In this document: positions 15,001-20,515 of the stretch, in pieces
Numbering within the stretch: position 1 is the first letter of the stretch
Layout: the number at the start of each line of letters is the position of its first letter
From: an uncultured Clostridia bacterium
Lineage (GTDB): Bacteria > Bacillota > Clostridia > Christensenellales > UBA1242
Assembly (NCBI GenBank): GCA_947366545.1
Contig: CANBAL010000006.1
Span: 1 to 57,705, forward strand
Reading direction: 5' to 3'
Length of the DNA: 57,705 bases
Made by a program: the position numbers and the translations under genes
Notes under the pieces: model-generated
Database searches by the model: none
Told to the model about the DNA's origin: nothing
The model's input: only the letters and a program-made list of their open reading frames with translations

Positions 15001-17126
15001 TGCTTGAAAACATTAATGAAGATTCTACGATTCATATAAATGCAGCCGATGGGTCTTACGAATATATTTATACAAAGGATGGTAGGCTCCAATCAATAAG
15101 CAAAACTGTAGCCGAAACGAGAAACTTTATTGTTACTGGACAGGATGGAAGAAATTATAGTATAGATAGAACTTTCTATTTAATTTATTCAGGTATAATA
15201 AGCGAAGGTAATACTATCTGGTCTATAAGCTCAATATATGAATTACTTTATGATGATGAAGGAAACGAGGTCAGGAACGACTATGAACTCCTCGTGAATG
15301 AGGATTCTAAAACAGTGTCCATAGAAACTAGTGAAGGGCAAGTTACCCAGTTCGAGATAGTAGAACAAGACATTGATGTTGAACTATATAGACTTATCTT
15401 TGATATAGATGGTGAAGAGATGCGAATATACGCAAAAGCGAATAAAGAAGTAACGATATCTATACAAACTCGCTACGTAGAAAACAACACTGTTGACATA
15501 ACATTGCCTATTTCACAGACAACTGATTCAGTAGTTATTTTAGGTACTACACAACAATGGTTTGATAGTCAAGGTAATGAGATTGACCTATCAAACTATT
15601 ATGACGCCTTATCAACTGAAATTTCATTTGCATATCGCCCAGAAGACTTGCAACAATTTTCATTGGTTACAGCTTTCGATATCAACAAAACAACTAATGG
15701 ATCAATACTAGTCAAATTCGCCACAAAAAAGAACTACTATGGTGTAATTCTTGCTGGAAATGTGAATTTAGGCGATGCCAACACAATGGAGTTAAAAGGG
15801 ATAGGTTTGTATTATCAAACACAAAGAGTTCTATCTGGAGACGACTATACTATCTCTTATTATAAGGGTTCAAGTAACGCTAGTGAATCTAATTCTCTAT
15901 TTAAGTCCGTCGACGGTGTTATAAAGGATTTAAATATTGCGGGACAATTAAACGGGATACAAGTCGCACATATATTATCCGAATCGGGAAGTGGTATCGT
16001 CAAGAATATTAATACTTATGGCAATATTAGAAATGTAACTGTGGAGGCAAGCGGTGTTGTAGGAAATGGTTATAATAGAAATTCGTCCATAGGCATGACA
16101 TTAAAGAATGTGAATAACCATGTCTCAATTAATGCTGATAATACTCAAACGATTGTAGCAGGCGTTTTGCTGTCGGGCTTAGAGACTACAGTCTTACAGG
16201 GAAATATAATAAATTCAGGCGTTTTAATTGCCGCTAATGGTGTGAACGGTAGTGATGGACTGAGTGCATCAACAGATAACCATTATATATCTCGTAACGA
16301 ACGCAAAGAAAACGGAAATACAATAACGGAGCTTTCTTATTGCGGTTATAACGGTAGAGATGGATTCGTTGGTGGTAATGGTGGGGACATCTATTGTATT
16401 ACACGAAGTGGAATATTCAAAAACCAAGCAACTTTAAAGAATCAGCAATATGTGTTTAGTGGCAATGGTGGTAATGCTGGGGCCGGAGGCCATGGTCAAG
16501 ATGGCTATTCTATACTTTATGGGGAGCGAATTATAAGGGCTTCTACAATATCTCCAGACTCGCGTGATCAACAATATCATGACGAGTTTGCCAGAGAAGC
16601 ATATAAGAACAATATAAGATTTTGCTTAGATGGCGGCAATGGTGGTAAAGCCGGTGTCGCTGGGAATGGAGGAAATATCTATCTTTATCCGGACAAGAAA
16701 ATCAATTCGGAAACTTTTTCAAAGAAAGGCGAAAACGGATATATGGCAAGCGGTGGCAATGGTGGACAAGCAGGAATTTTGGTTCCTGGGATTGGGAAAG
16801 GCGAATATGATGGTTGGTGGCATGACTATTGGTATGTATTGGGAGATGAGTATGGTGCTTATGTTGCAGCAGGACGTCCAGGAAGGGCGAATGACAATGA
16901 AACTAATACAAGTCATCGATATTGCCGAGTATTGCGTATGAGAGAAAATAATTATTTGGGTAATACGAATACGGGATATTCGGGAAGTAACGCTTATTAT
17001 AGTTATTTAAATCAAGAATGGATATGGGAGTCTGTATCAATGCTTAATCCAACTGATTATTTATATTTTAATAGTCCATATACAAGTTATTCTAATGGTG
17101 AATGGGTAACCACAAGAAAAGCATAA
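1..17126 (+). CDS. giant repeat-rich surface/secreted protein, 5' partial
   Basis: The reading frame is open from base 3 to the stop at 17126, about 5,707 codons, so the true start lies outside the window. Several blocks show the GLUG-type pattern (GGIAG-N-x-G-x-I-x-N-V): about nt 1440-2010, 4890-5840, 6330-7600, 8370-10800 and 11460-12360. Blocks often open with a pectate-lyase-like phrase (LDGNGYTIYI near 4820, LTGRINGNAFTISGL near 6330, LDGQGHRIYNI near 11480). A Big_2-like Ig segment (SSDPSVAAVNG) lies near 2400. Four GGNGG patches form a Gly-rich stretch at 16360-16790. No LPxTG motif or C-terminal membrane anchor is seen. Such repeats are known in large adhesins and surface proteins; adhesion is my inference. 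Base composition drifts from GC-richer at the 5' side to AT-richer after about 12.4 kb. Confidence 0.85.
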   Translation, partial: LPISDSDSSVGNFAGLYLVGGDNSLQEITDATRTLEYLLIRSGFNVGLNFNTHNALVTRNYKFLDYDITTDLNAFDNMSAGEVYRASTSSSSILTMNGDNILTSSTTGHTYLVIEFIGQDESGNSQKYVRILRIENYVAPSEFALNPNYVDVYAASSVDNVTETICEVTLTLSDIPLTYNDIQYFTFVSNNDNQRKKAEIEYQTAEGENVYCVVWDNYKITNLRLHDTHITFTVTGLLTNGQAIFEDWLRIEYANTDKDNLSFSNTLFIRVRNADRVEKLSLESTLANNELYFRVKDTSNSVLLFSHSPTNAKNNKFEFILTDGTNLQYYLSTNQYGDEVHVSLSAGTTMGATGYLYVLPADAVNENSISYYLDGKVKDITRTQIHSHYDELMNGAYFINNKGENIYFKDFLVRIKVTVADGESEAQAYHIYSQSGLEHMEYGKWYVVMNDITLSSTWDGIQTQIKGIKGYNQDVTITMNGGKALINENRGTIKDLRFVGSVNDGGFVANVNNGTIDNVVVDVNASGTQMTASSVTGDVAGGIAGTNSGTITNVSVLGVSVSGNTVGGIVGSMLGGKIENARYEIYNFVGGANILSGTTVGGIIGEYAGGTIDSVYSYDYTMTSGTSNLQGTTVGSMVGSVALVDGVQPTLEINHSFAVVNVDKVVGDGSEVTLTDVYNSYYNETEYTSDITKTTPVNWSSSEEWVNGGNEYLTVFHQDKPITDLSGYEIKENIKYGRFYQALKVSEKSALLFNYSVSALDSISMNESENSALLEFNTISLVKLLGNQSIDGIVVLSSDPSVAAVNGQSLVIKKNGNITLTLASKHDYTITQTFDFKIIYAITDISVALVENNGQIVSENSDVQLQKGKSFTLDIGFESQNLVLGNRGNEYTFITSEKYTFDITGTPNEEGNGVTIEKASDRGSAMLIANSDSVNTNVKITLNMDDDATIASVFTRSFNVVPFNGGITLNFSNEDVAVTPSRSGYVRATLVTNEREDMLTPAVRLSSNKIDLKVAKEDGSNIWTASLNGEERLRITIRQDKVEGEGTYTKTYSVIINVADGYRGLISEDEHYAISFASLSQIVSGDVDIVVSKQAFTNVDITNYKVESIYTDGNNNMVYRTQTTPTGVISPGNSSILRVNVNPSFAYYDHVAVRYDTQTEGTSTINLATIKYMQKDSEFAYHEDNNVTKKGNGIEVKPADRGQDLYFKVWANTSIREDTTIIITATFYDKNNKEITHVNYFLLVSYFVEPSILIDGVLMGNEDQAILAKGQDAEIKVIIPRDCEVDIDKVAPDTQAVSGVYIQRPWKEELDTLTGARIFTSRIVAGVTSHLNERSTTEDGDVTYYDNFTVSVQITRNINGGQEPKSKTATINLVDFKIKEKEGDLADLSIEGMEGDTFTTFYGVSQNLTFNYPLLPEILSYDKSDPDSVAAVEKINKARDEFLSQGYYNNDDNKYYINYNKETGMRIPLTQNLSYQRADGTYQSISNTDGSLSSVGGLLEWSYQGGNSISVKGLTLSNDIIRMRLETHININGSLRTLYYFFNIVIKTFSDEDVPLMITNEDDFRELDPNYRNEGGVTTTREPQDYILMSDIVLNDYTPFDTTYIKSLDGNGYTIYINSYNAYPDEPELNYALFKNVIANTTLKNVRVNVYNGGQLIADINKYGRINVAGLAISNAGVITNCEVVSFQMQGKTSTSVTTGSGLVIKYINGQGTSTPQYLYTDEFTSNVAGFVLNNTGSITNSRVGGDSANLVGGSRTDTKGQTIGYDLESVKLEDFNIVAQGSVSGFVGQNSGTIASSFAKNIGVTNESRGTTFVTAGFVMTNTNRIATSYVQGTKGDSKTQCMGGTSIASKYGIVAGFVYQNGTNGATTGAQAKIDDSYSNILISNENNTAYLASGFVYMNYGTLTNCFSASQISKQTYSQMNFSGVDENGEPLNRGTYNNCYYYNSGLAFNDSTTESKYETGAVKVPDFSSVDNFYGFSFNSSSRENDGVWMLDDESGLTLVEANNISFSNRYSMQNPKDEEKYILPYSIMFEGDNGISVDYGSVRNPIIIRSAEEFVGVTGNSTSTYISQYFTNRQVSGRYRLVKDIDLSTLAANEKGEIIDFPSVNMALTGRINGNAFTISGLSVASTEPTLAYGMFASIEKGGSIINVNIKIDKVENGDAAFVGGLAGYINGGIISNVDVTFSASSVVRGLNFVGGVAGFVTGQSIIKNVNVTDANIEASRKVEVGLEDKKVIADGYVQTLRNSIYQNIGGIAIPSLTQNIVNRVKTLVDEYSYAGGLAGVIDTYLEANERAADKFNYQQDMSKVSYDVIGVRILNSVKVNAQVVGGAIGFSGLQTDVKDLGVEFNDTTASTTSSILATRYFAGGVIGQSYGNITKTYSQYSAAIQENIENSIGGYYTSSSSQDVERGSTSLFASKGEDHPVVVGGLIGYVGSGTLTISYSKINTVNMQAYYAGGLIGELNSAYAPIFSVGEINDQRNLCNYLIHEAFTSGDIRANMAAGGVFGRVESGSPLLSSVNVTNFLSFNKYNEENESYSAEDFSTHSFDDIHVYAVAGDRNGNTISFRKEQFIKFTEDEEQANAELEPTVGVAKTYVTTAFGSIQLNPYKDYQWTEPDSENKQVDKNEIFELPRVSNFSNAANGYEENYPVYLGKWWSSDNWVHKTGKLYPSIRLSLAEPSFIYLDHFNVTDVLEAMNQGNIEVRVRGKISPTGEGYDDIDLRGLLATNKINDYQGKIVGVRGDNRKPNGEYPALILNGPMFNNVKAGFRMQDLTIKYQANGEEGMFGGSTKYSGGFVNGDIANSSITNVKFVYTMSDGVGPITLSGADIGLLATKITNTSIYNFDIEINGQSTNFLTVSDVQNVGLIAGQAIQDSKESVMNLSNINILDTRKHDTNVTSLINVDGVNGTKVNIGGYFGFVDKEGTDATDLNLYLGSVLNRPDNATPKNLKITLTAAAENANIGGYIGSANALDRVEHRVEGLTNENSAIIEMDVEVNGNIQKAEDDTKNETGKLNAGTMFGQLLGSSNVYLTNASIKGDVFGKGTMNAANIGGIAGQSSSAISALNFAVSDFSVYGDAVNDFEGKKGSLDISSFTSQNSFNSLQVTNTANIGAYVGDMSGAFTLTNNNSPTLNGGIAVEAAQANVGGILGHSNHSIAITGKMTVNTCISATTKGATTLDNKFNLGGLVGQWENSDANNSMTISGGDSVIAYNGQIYTNDSSHIGGILGDFAGTAKTINISHTSYGGAVKVYNTDKKTIIAGGTIGAIPSEGTTLSSLTLQSNYNYGDVFVLYGDTPAKLNALTFGGIVGQLPASKSSETTSTVENNYSLVTLNNQVPSGGDENRIHAMFGTNGSTWAGERNYYNHAVALCTDDSASDAGYMTTYEKSKDTTGGGYTSDKKGYATIDSSLAKIFKGQIGGESKSGTKLNPEILAKNSNLNATNKSHGITYYVLTDNIEYSQQIASQLSNSAIIGDTYSIKYTAKASPIGEMTGCSFVSGLLIDVSMDYDVMSTNNPYVKPFKDNVGGLVGNLTQGTLYAVGVIGDMSIGGDIKVTMGGIAGSTTIAYISECFTDVHMIYRAANTGEKGSAQAAAVVGTASTDTTIVYTYAVGTVECYIDVPIDGFSIGEATIQNSYTTANLEWHDYTSEKILDETNNKPTVFSGAKNTNNSIYNDKSANNAGIAWDKDKAQYSQYATQLNNGKDLDESWTKANTKFNYGYPTRQFNYLKTSSYFERGDDTATADEKLKGIHTYNYTRLTWDKRNVNYSDLYFAIPNITVWNIFMSKDTTDSGNAILRNDLNYNYGAMKTGIVAGDGSNDDIGSITLDGQGHRIYNINHCLFVILKNSIVMNLDILDAGITDGRALLADELQGCQIYNMTLSGTLANTTYKNNSVDVGALAAIAKEGTLKNPKSYIYSVMSNVKIDVLDADKSARVHVGGVVGSLQGYSEIHYSANNGPIVTSLDGNSNQPVTVGGLVGYAVSGKITYSYNTASVLNGYINSNSASYETGGIIGRAGNEIDSIEYCYNSGMIKSGNKSVGDGKISYAAGIVASAEGGKISNCINEGSIEALGKINWSYDVESELVKNENISSNLAVYYKEPPVLKLIQGEKTVVAGGILGKGNVNITNCKNANSSIKRNGAYLEKGEEIDDRSFTTRSSYGWEESCSLNSYLVPSQNGNAYVLELLPDYDVQVKHVKHTQYYGNGYGGGLIIPSITHYGMGMITKREGLNWNDYIVTTSINEIGLPSSLYVKTNKVVVNPNESYKRINENETKTVLSNVQNDFRSFNNIGWDYLRTAYCDYNYARSVEDEKKTIVSTSNGTGETITIANKEYYVCKGDAEELQAAITNSNVYNLSLSTTDISGLPTKKNDDLAFKFKIDGQENYMTVLSTRIVNWNIRNNQLTATLQISTPLDLDKNSSIKIDIVYNHKETYQFDLTNCKYSYTKEGSAGTIAIDISENNTLNDLLNSDGVFGYMDSKNIFAITMNGETLYLNYANGILKYEYDTDESTEALNKKAKVPNDFFGAKISLHYSEQINLSNISTQVTLSALKNAGVINDTIMASQSKTGLLNLGSTENGYEFNPFTPATITMGEVVESNRRFKLDLSASTEAGIVLYDGVNIASVEPSGELKVNQNSVTIVHEGSNYEFEISQSGKWLYFSSEITDDTLLEQMLNTIDANILLEYGLEGKGTLSRVSDKQLTFHVSSTAPLCTLIEDSYGLNVAYYASDGYPYNPNRNWPIGTTRIIHDDKQTVTIISPSEYWLKDLSAYYHKLTTTINLTAQRDGKDISKGILKFGDKVIGIYQSGVVSAVTDDLPDGVTVELNADGVSLDVSLMKVPCDQVSEWEKKLENITYYYQYSDATTIIDVSDLNKTKTNDKTTPDKTVTYNYDIHTSWQTSCDRNLTQDGNNWVLSGMDTMSFNGLEIMYGDYNYSITANYTRGDLHISVSTSDMTYYEFKFGETVLQGETDEVIPCNFAVAADASFTYYIAQKPISIKQSKTMLENINEDSTIHINAADGSYEYIYTKDGRLQSISKTVAETRNFIVTGQDGRNYSIDRTFYLIYSGIISEGNTIWSISSIYELLYDDEGNEVRNDYELLVNEDSKTVSIETSEGQVTQFEIVEQDIDVELYRLIFDIDGEEMRIYAKANKEVTISIQTRYVENNTVDITLPISQTTDSVVILGTTQQWFDSQGNEIDLSNYYDALSTEISFAYRPEDLQQFSLVTAFDINKTTNGSILVKFATKKNYYGVILAGNVNLGDANTMELKGIGLYYQTQRVLSGDDYTISYYKGSSNASESNSLFKSVDGVIKDLNIAGQLNGIQVAHILSESGSGIVKNINTYGNIRNVTVEASGVVGNGYNRNSSIGMTLKNVNNHVSINADNTQTIVAGVLLSGLETTVLQGNIINSGVLIAANGVNGSDGLSASTDNHYISRNERKENGNTITELSYCGYNGRDGFVGGNGGDIYCITRSGIFKNQATLKNQQYVFSGNGGNAGAGGHGQDGYSILYGERIIRASTISPDSRDQQYHDEFAREAYKNNIRFCLDGGNGGKAGVAGNGGNIYLYPDKKINSETFSKKGENGYMASGGNGGQAGILVPGIGKGEYDGWWHDYWYVLGDEYGAYVAAGRPGRANDNETNTSHRYCRVLRMRENNYLGNTNTGYSGSNAYYSYLNQEWIWESVSMLNPTDYLYFNSPYTSYSNGEWVTTRKA

Positions 17127-17151
17127 TTTAACAAAAAAAGGAGCAAAGCAA

Positions 17152-17871
17152 ATGAAAACATTAAAAAATACTGACGATGAAAAGTTGATGCATGCGGGCC
17201 ACAGAGCCCGTATGCTACAATGTTTTGAGCGCAGTGGACTGGACGGTTTTAGTGAAGTCCAACTTGTTGAGTTTTTCCTTACATATATCTTCCCTAGGGG
17301 AGATGTAAATCCACTTGCTCATCGTCTTCTTAATCGTTATCATGATTTTGCTTCAATAGTAGACGCTGATGTTATTGACCTGCAAAGCGTTAAAGGAATA
17401 GGCAAGCGTGCCGCGACAGCAATCAATGGTTGGTCAGCGTTAGTTCAAAGATATATCACTGCTTCCATAGGTGAGAAGGAAGATTTGAGTACCCTTTCAA
17501 AATTATACGATTTTGTTGAAACATTGTTGCGAATGGAAAAACAAGAGTGTTTTTATATCATCGGTCTGGATGCTAGTTGTAACTTAAAGGGGTATAGGTG
17601 TCTTGCAAAAGGCTCAGAAATCAAGGTCGGCATAAAAAATGAAGAAATACCAAAGTTTCTTTTCTCTACAAATGCTGTACTTGTTGTAATAGCGCATAAT
17701 CATCCCGGCGGTAAATGTAATCCGTCTGAGCAAGACGAAACTGCTACAAAGAATTTTTCTGAATTAGTGCAAAGATTAGGAAAAGGCTTTCTAGACCACT
17801 TAATTGTAGGTGTGAATGGCATTTACAGTTTTGATAGAAAAGAAATTTGTAGAGAGTTTTTGCCATTATAG
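17152..17871 (+). CDS. radC: RadC family protein (JAB/MPN metalloprotease-like fold)
   Basis: This 239-aa protein has the RadC/UPF0758 layout: a helix-hairpin-helix-like segment (SVKGIGKRAA, about residues 83-92) followed by a JAB1/MPN domain. The zinc-site motif HNHPGG begins at residue 182 and continues with PSEQD, the usual H-x-H-P...S-x-x-D arrangement. The family was named for DNA repair, but its biochemical role is unsettled. The ATG is preceded by AAAGGAG and lies 25 nt after the giant gene's stop, so the two may share a transcript. The last 6 nt overlap the convergent gene at 17866-18270. Confidence 0.88.
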   Translation: MKTLKNTDDEKLMHAGHRARMLQCFERSGLDGFSEVQLVEFFLTYIFPRGDVNPLAHRLLNRYHDFASIVDADVIDLQSVKGIGKRAATAINGWSALVQRYITASIGEKEDLSTLSKLYDFVETLLRMEKQECFYIIGLDASCNLKGYRCLAKGSEIKVGIKNEEIPKFLFSTNAVLVVIAHNHPGGKCNPSEQDETATKNFSELVQRLGKGFLDHLIVGVNGIYSFDRKEICREFLPL

Positions 17872-18270
17872 TTTAATAAACTTAGTTAAGAAAGAAGCTA
17901 AGAAGGCGGCTATAAAGGAAAGAAGAGTGCAGAAAAAGAAAATCCAAAAAAAGCGAGGGGCCCTTTCTTTTTTATTTTCATGTTCGGATATTTCGTAGCC
18001 ATAAGGCAGCACGCAAAGGCAATATACTCCCTCATCGTCATACTTAATTGAAATACATTCTTGCCTTTCAAGGTAGATTAAAATATTATCAAGTCCCTCG
18101 CTGTCCACACGATATTTTGCAGGCATGGCAGAGATTATGTCACTGGTTTCAATAATCTTGTATGTGCCATTATTACATTCTTTTATTAAAATTTTAAGGA
18201 CTAACTTAGACTTAATATCCAGCATATATTTATTTTGTATGACAATACTATTCTTATGCGGCATCGACAT
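17866..18270 (-). CDS. small protein with predicted winged-helix-like head and C-terminal membrane segment (paralogue A)
   Basis: This 134-aa protein belongs to no family I recognise. Residues about 15-90 look like a compact alpha/beta domain, possibly winged-helix. Residues about 107-130 are strongly hydrophobic (FFWIFFFCTLLSFIAAFLAS), giving a C-terminal membrane anchor. It aligns over its whole length with the protein at 19339-19698: both have KLV, then a CN-G-TY phrase, a DI-SA helix, a central hydrophobic helix, and a C-terminal anchor. The start is chosen because AGGAG lies 9 nt upstream on the minus strand. It diverges from 18331 and converges with radC, overlapping it by 6 nt. A membrane-tethered regulator is one possibility but is only inference. 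Confidence 0.7.
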   Translation of the reverse strand: MSMPHKNSIVIQNKYMLDIKSKLVLKILIKECNNGTYKIIETSDIISAMPAKYRVDSEGLDNILIYLERQECISIKYDDEGVYCLCVLPYGYEISEHENKKERAPRFFWIFFFCTLLSFIAAFLASFLTKFIKL

Positions 18271-18285
18271 TTTTCGCGGCTCCTA

Positions 18286-18314
18286 TTGACAAGAATAAAA
18301 ATTTAAGGTATTAT
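18286..18314 (+). promoter_or_regulatory. promoter of 18331 gene
   Basis: TTGACA (18286-18291), 17-nt spacer, TATTAT (18309-18314). The expected transcription start is close to 18321, leaving a leader of about 10 nt that holds GAGGTG. Confidence 0.75.
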
Positions 18315-18330
18315 ATACTTGAGGTGAAAC

Positions 18331-19251
18331 ATGGATTATAATTCAGTAAGTCTTATTGTTGATGAAGTTTTAGACTTTTTTGTTAGAGCGGACGAAGAAA
18401 CCATTGCTTCAATCAAGGGTTCTCTACAATTTAAGGATGCTGTATATCAAACTATTTCAAAAAAAGATACTGACAGATACGAAGAGAAAGAGTGGCAATA
18501 TTATGGTTCATATAGACCTTTCAACCATTTATCGTTTATAACTAAAGGAAAATTATTTTTGTCCACCATATTTAATATGTCAGAGGAAGAGTGTTCGGCG
18601 GTTATCAAAGACGCACTTGCACGGGCGAGATGCAAACTTATGGAAAAAAGCGGGCAACGTGTTGACGAAAGAACTTTAGAGGTCGCAAAAAGTTCTTGGG
18701 CAAAAGAAAACACTCGTGAAAAAGTGGAAAGCGATTATGACGAGCTTAGCAATCTTATTAGTAATGGTAAGGAAGAGTACGAAAGATGTTTAAGAAAACT
18801 TGATGAAGTGCCAGATTACAGACTTGACTATTATGATCGCGAAGTAGATGAGTGGAGAACTGTGATAGACAGTTATGAAAAAGACAAGGAAAGGTATGCA
18901 TATAACACGCTAGCGATAGGGGAAATGAGGCAGACAGAAGATGAAATATATTTGCTGCAGAACGGGTTTATCATATCACCAAAAATATTTAAGGAATGTA
19001 ATCTTGGCTTTGATTTTTCCAAATTGAGATTTAACGAAATTTTTGCTAGAAATTATGCAAGCCAAATTGATATCGTTAAAACAGATTTGCATAAATTAAA
19101 GCCATGGGAAAAAGAAGTATGTCGTCTTGGCGGGATGCCTATTAAAAGAAGTTATAAGAAAAAGACGGGTGAGCCAGATAAATATGGTAATGTTCAGGTA
19201 TCAATCTTTGATAACCCTGATGCTCCTAATTATGATGATGAAAGCGAATAA
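18331..19251 (+). CDS. uncharacterised charged protein
   Basis: This 306-aa, soluble, highly charged protein has no motif I recognise and no signal peptide or membrane segment. The central part (about residues 125-200) is rich in Glu, Lys, Asp and Tyr and probably helical; the C-terminus is acidic and low-complexity (NPDAPNYDDESE). The ATG follows GAGGTG at 18321 and has its own promoter; a terminator starts at the stop codon, so it is monocistronic. It lies between the two paralogous membrane-anchored proteins at 17866 and 19339, which hints at shared function. Confidence 0.75.
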   Translation: MDYNSVSLIVDEVLDFFVRADEETIASIKGSLQFKDAVYQTISKKDTDRYEEKEWQYYGSYRPFNHLSFITKGKLFLSTIFNMSEEECSAVIKDALARARCKLMEKSGQRVDERTLEVAKSSWAKENTREKVESDYDELSNLISNGKEEYERCLRKLDEVPDYRLDYYDREVDEWRTVIDSYEKDKERYAYNTLAIGEMRQTEDEIYLLQNGFIISPKIFKECNLGFDFSKLRFNEIFARNYASQIDIVKTDLHKLKPWEKEVCRLGGMPIKRSYKKKTGEPDKYGNVQVSIFDNPDAPNYDDESE

Positions 19252-19277
19252 AAGCATCACAATCGTGATGCTTTTTC
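19252..19277 (+). terminator. intrinsic terminator
   Basis: AAGCATCAC (19252-19260), loop AATC, GTGATGCTT (19265-19273), followed by a T-rich tail. It begins directly at the stop codon of the 18331 gene. Confidence 0.85.
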
Positions 19278-19338
19278 TTTGCATAAATTAAGGCGGGCAG
19301 GGCAATAATGTAACAAATATGATAGGAGAAATAGGGGA

Positions 19339-19698
19339 GTGCAGAGCAAAGAAAAGTTAGTAATGAGTTATCTTTGCAAGGTATGTAATGGAAAAAAGAC
19401 ATATCTTATTTCCCCGAATGATATTGCCAGTGCAATAAGTAAAAAATGCGTGCTGTCGGTATCGGAACTTGATGAAGTTATGTCAACCTTGGCACTTGAA
19501 AACTATATAGACTTTGTGGTATCGGACGGAAAAGACGGCTATTTTTATTGTGTAAGTTTAAAGAAAAAAGGTCAGACCTTCTTGCAAGATTCAAAACAGC
19601 AGAAGAAGACACTGGGCTTGTTAATACTTCGAAGTTTGTTTTTGGCAACAATAAGTTTTGTTTTTGGTTTGATATTAAGGGCGATTTTTAAAAGTTAA
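19339..19698 (+). CDS. small protein with predicted winged-helix-like head and C-terminal membrane segment (paralogue B)
   Basis: This 119-aa protein is the paralogue of 17866-18270. The shared pattern is a KLV start, CNG with TY, an NDIASAI helix, a second helix ending in a hydrophobic core, a YFYC strand, and a hydrophobic C-terminal helix (about residues 92-115). The start is GTG, favoured by AGGAG at 19324-19328 ten nt upstream; an alternative ATG lies at 19363. It follows the terminator of 18331 and so needs its own promoter, which I could not place with confidence. Function unknown. Confidence 0.68.
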   Translation: MQSKEKLVMSYLCKVCNGKKTYLISPNDIASAISKKCVLSVSELDEVMSTLALENYIDFVVSDGKDGYFYCVSLKKKGQTFLQDSKQQKKTLGLLILRSLFLATISFVFGLILRAIFKS

Positions 19699-19793
19699 AG
19701 CGCGTTACAACTTATTAAGACCTTTTTCGACAAATTTCTATTTTGTTAAAACCCCCGTAAGTATTAATCTATTCTTTGTAACGGGAGGAAAGA

Positions 19794-20405
19794 ATGGATA
19801 CGCAAGTGGCAGAAAGATTACTAAGGGAGGCAAAATTAATTTTGCCTCAGACAGACACAAAAAAGGTAAATTACATTACTGATTGCGAATACGGGGAGGG
19901 CGCGCTGCATACGCACGGCGAGATACTTGAATTAAGAAAGTGCGTTGAGCGTGAAGAAAAAGCAATCAGACAGTTTTTAACAGTATTACATATACAATCA
20001 AGGTACGATACCGCAGAGGAAATAATTGATGAGTTTTATGATATGACAAAGGTTGTGTTTGACGATTGTTGCAGTAAGGGGTATGTAGAATGCGGAGAGG
20101 CTGTCTTAAAGTGCATGGCCGATGGAATGCTTGATAGATGTGGAAGTTTTGAGAAGGAGGACTTTTTAAAAGAGGGAGTAAAATCACTCTTGGAGATATG
20201 CGGTAAAAGTCAAATCATTACAAGGCAAGAAAAGTATAGAAGGAAAGCGCTTAATATCATCGTGAAGGCAAGGCAAAAGTATTTTGGAGAATTAGATTTA
20301 AAGCCAGAAGAATTATTTGGTAGTTATAATAATGTAGAAATTGGCAGCTACTATATAAGAAGAAAACTTAGTGAAAAAGATTTTAATGAATATCAAGGCT
20401 ATTAA
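19794..20405 (+). CDS. uncharacterised 203-aa soluble protein
   Basis: No family recognised. The protein appears fully helical, with cysteines spread through residues 30-135 and no membrane segment. The ATG is preceded by GGGAGGAA at good spacing. A short inverted pair (CCCGT at 19754 and ACGGG at 19781) sits beside the ribosome-binding site but is only 5 bp. The gene lies between the small paralogue at 19339 and the envelope operon starting at 20516; the intervening 110 nt carry that operon's promoter. Confidence 0.7.
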   Translation: MDTQVAERLLREAKLILPQTDTKKVNYITDCEYGEGALHTHGEILELRKCVEREEKAIRQFLTVLHIQSRYDTAEEIIDEFYDMTKVVFDDCCSKGYVECGEAVLKCMADGMLDRCGSFEKEDFLKEGVKSLLEICGKSQIITRQEKYRRKALNIIVKARQKYFGELDLKPEELFGSYNNVEIGSYYIRRKLSEKDFNEYQGY

Positions 20406-20461
20406 AAATAGTCTTTTTATTTTTAAAGTTTGTAGAAATGGAGAAAATATAGACAAAATAC

Positions 20462-20490
20462 TTGGAAAAAGCAGCAAAATGTTTTAAAAT
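20462..20490 (+). promoter_or_regulatory. promoter of the 20516-26386 operon
   Basis: TTGGAA (20462-20467), 17-nt spacer, TAAAAT (20485-20490), followed by AGGAGG at 20502-20507 and the ATG at 20516. Confidence 0.55.
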
Positions 20491-20515
20491 TTAAGTAAGT
20501 TAGGAGGGCTGAAGT

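Noticed and set aside
19750..19790. Hairpin CCCGT/ACGGG that might mask the ribosome-binding site of the 19794 gene
   Set aside because: Only 5 bp with a 22-nt loop and no further structure; too weak to call a riboswitch or attenuator.
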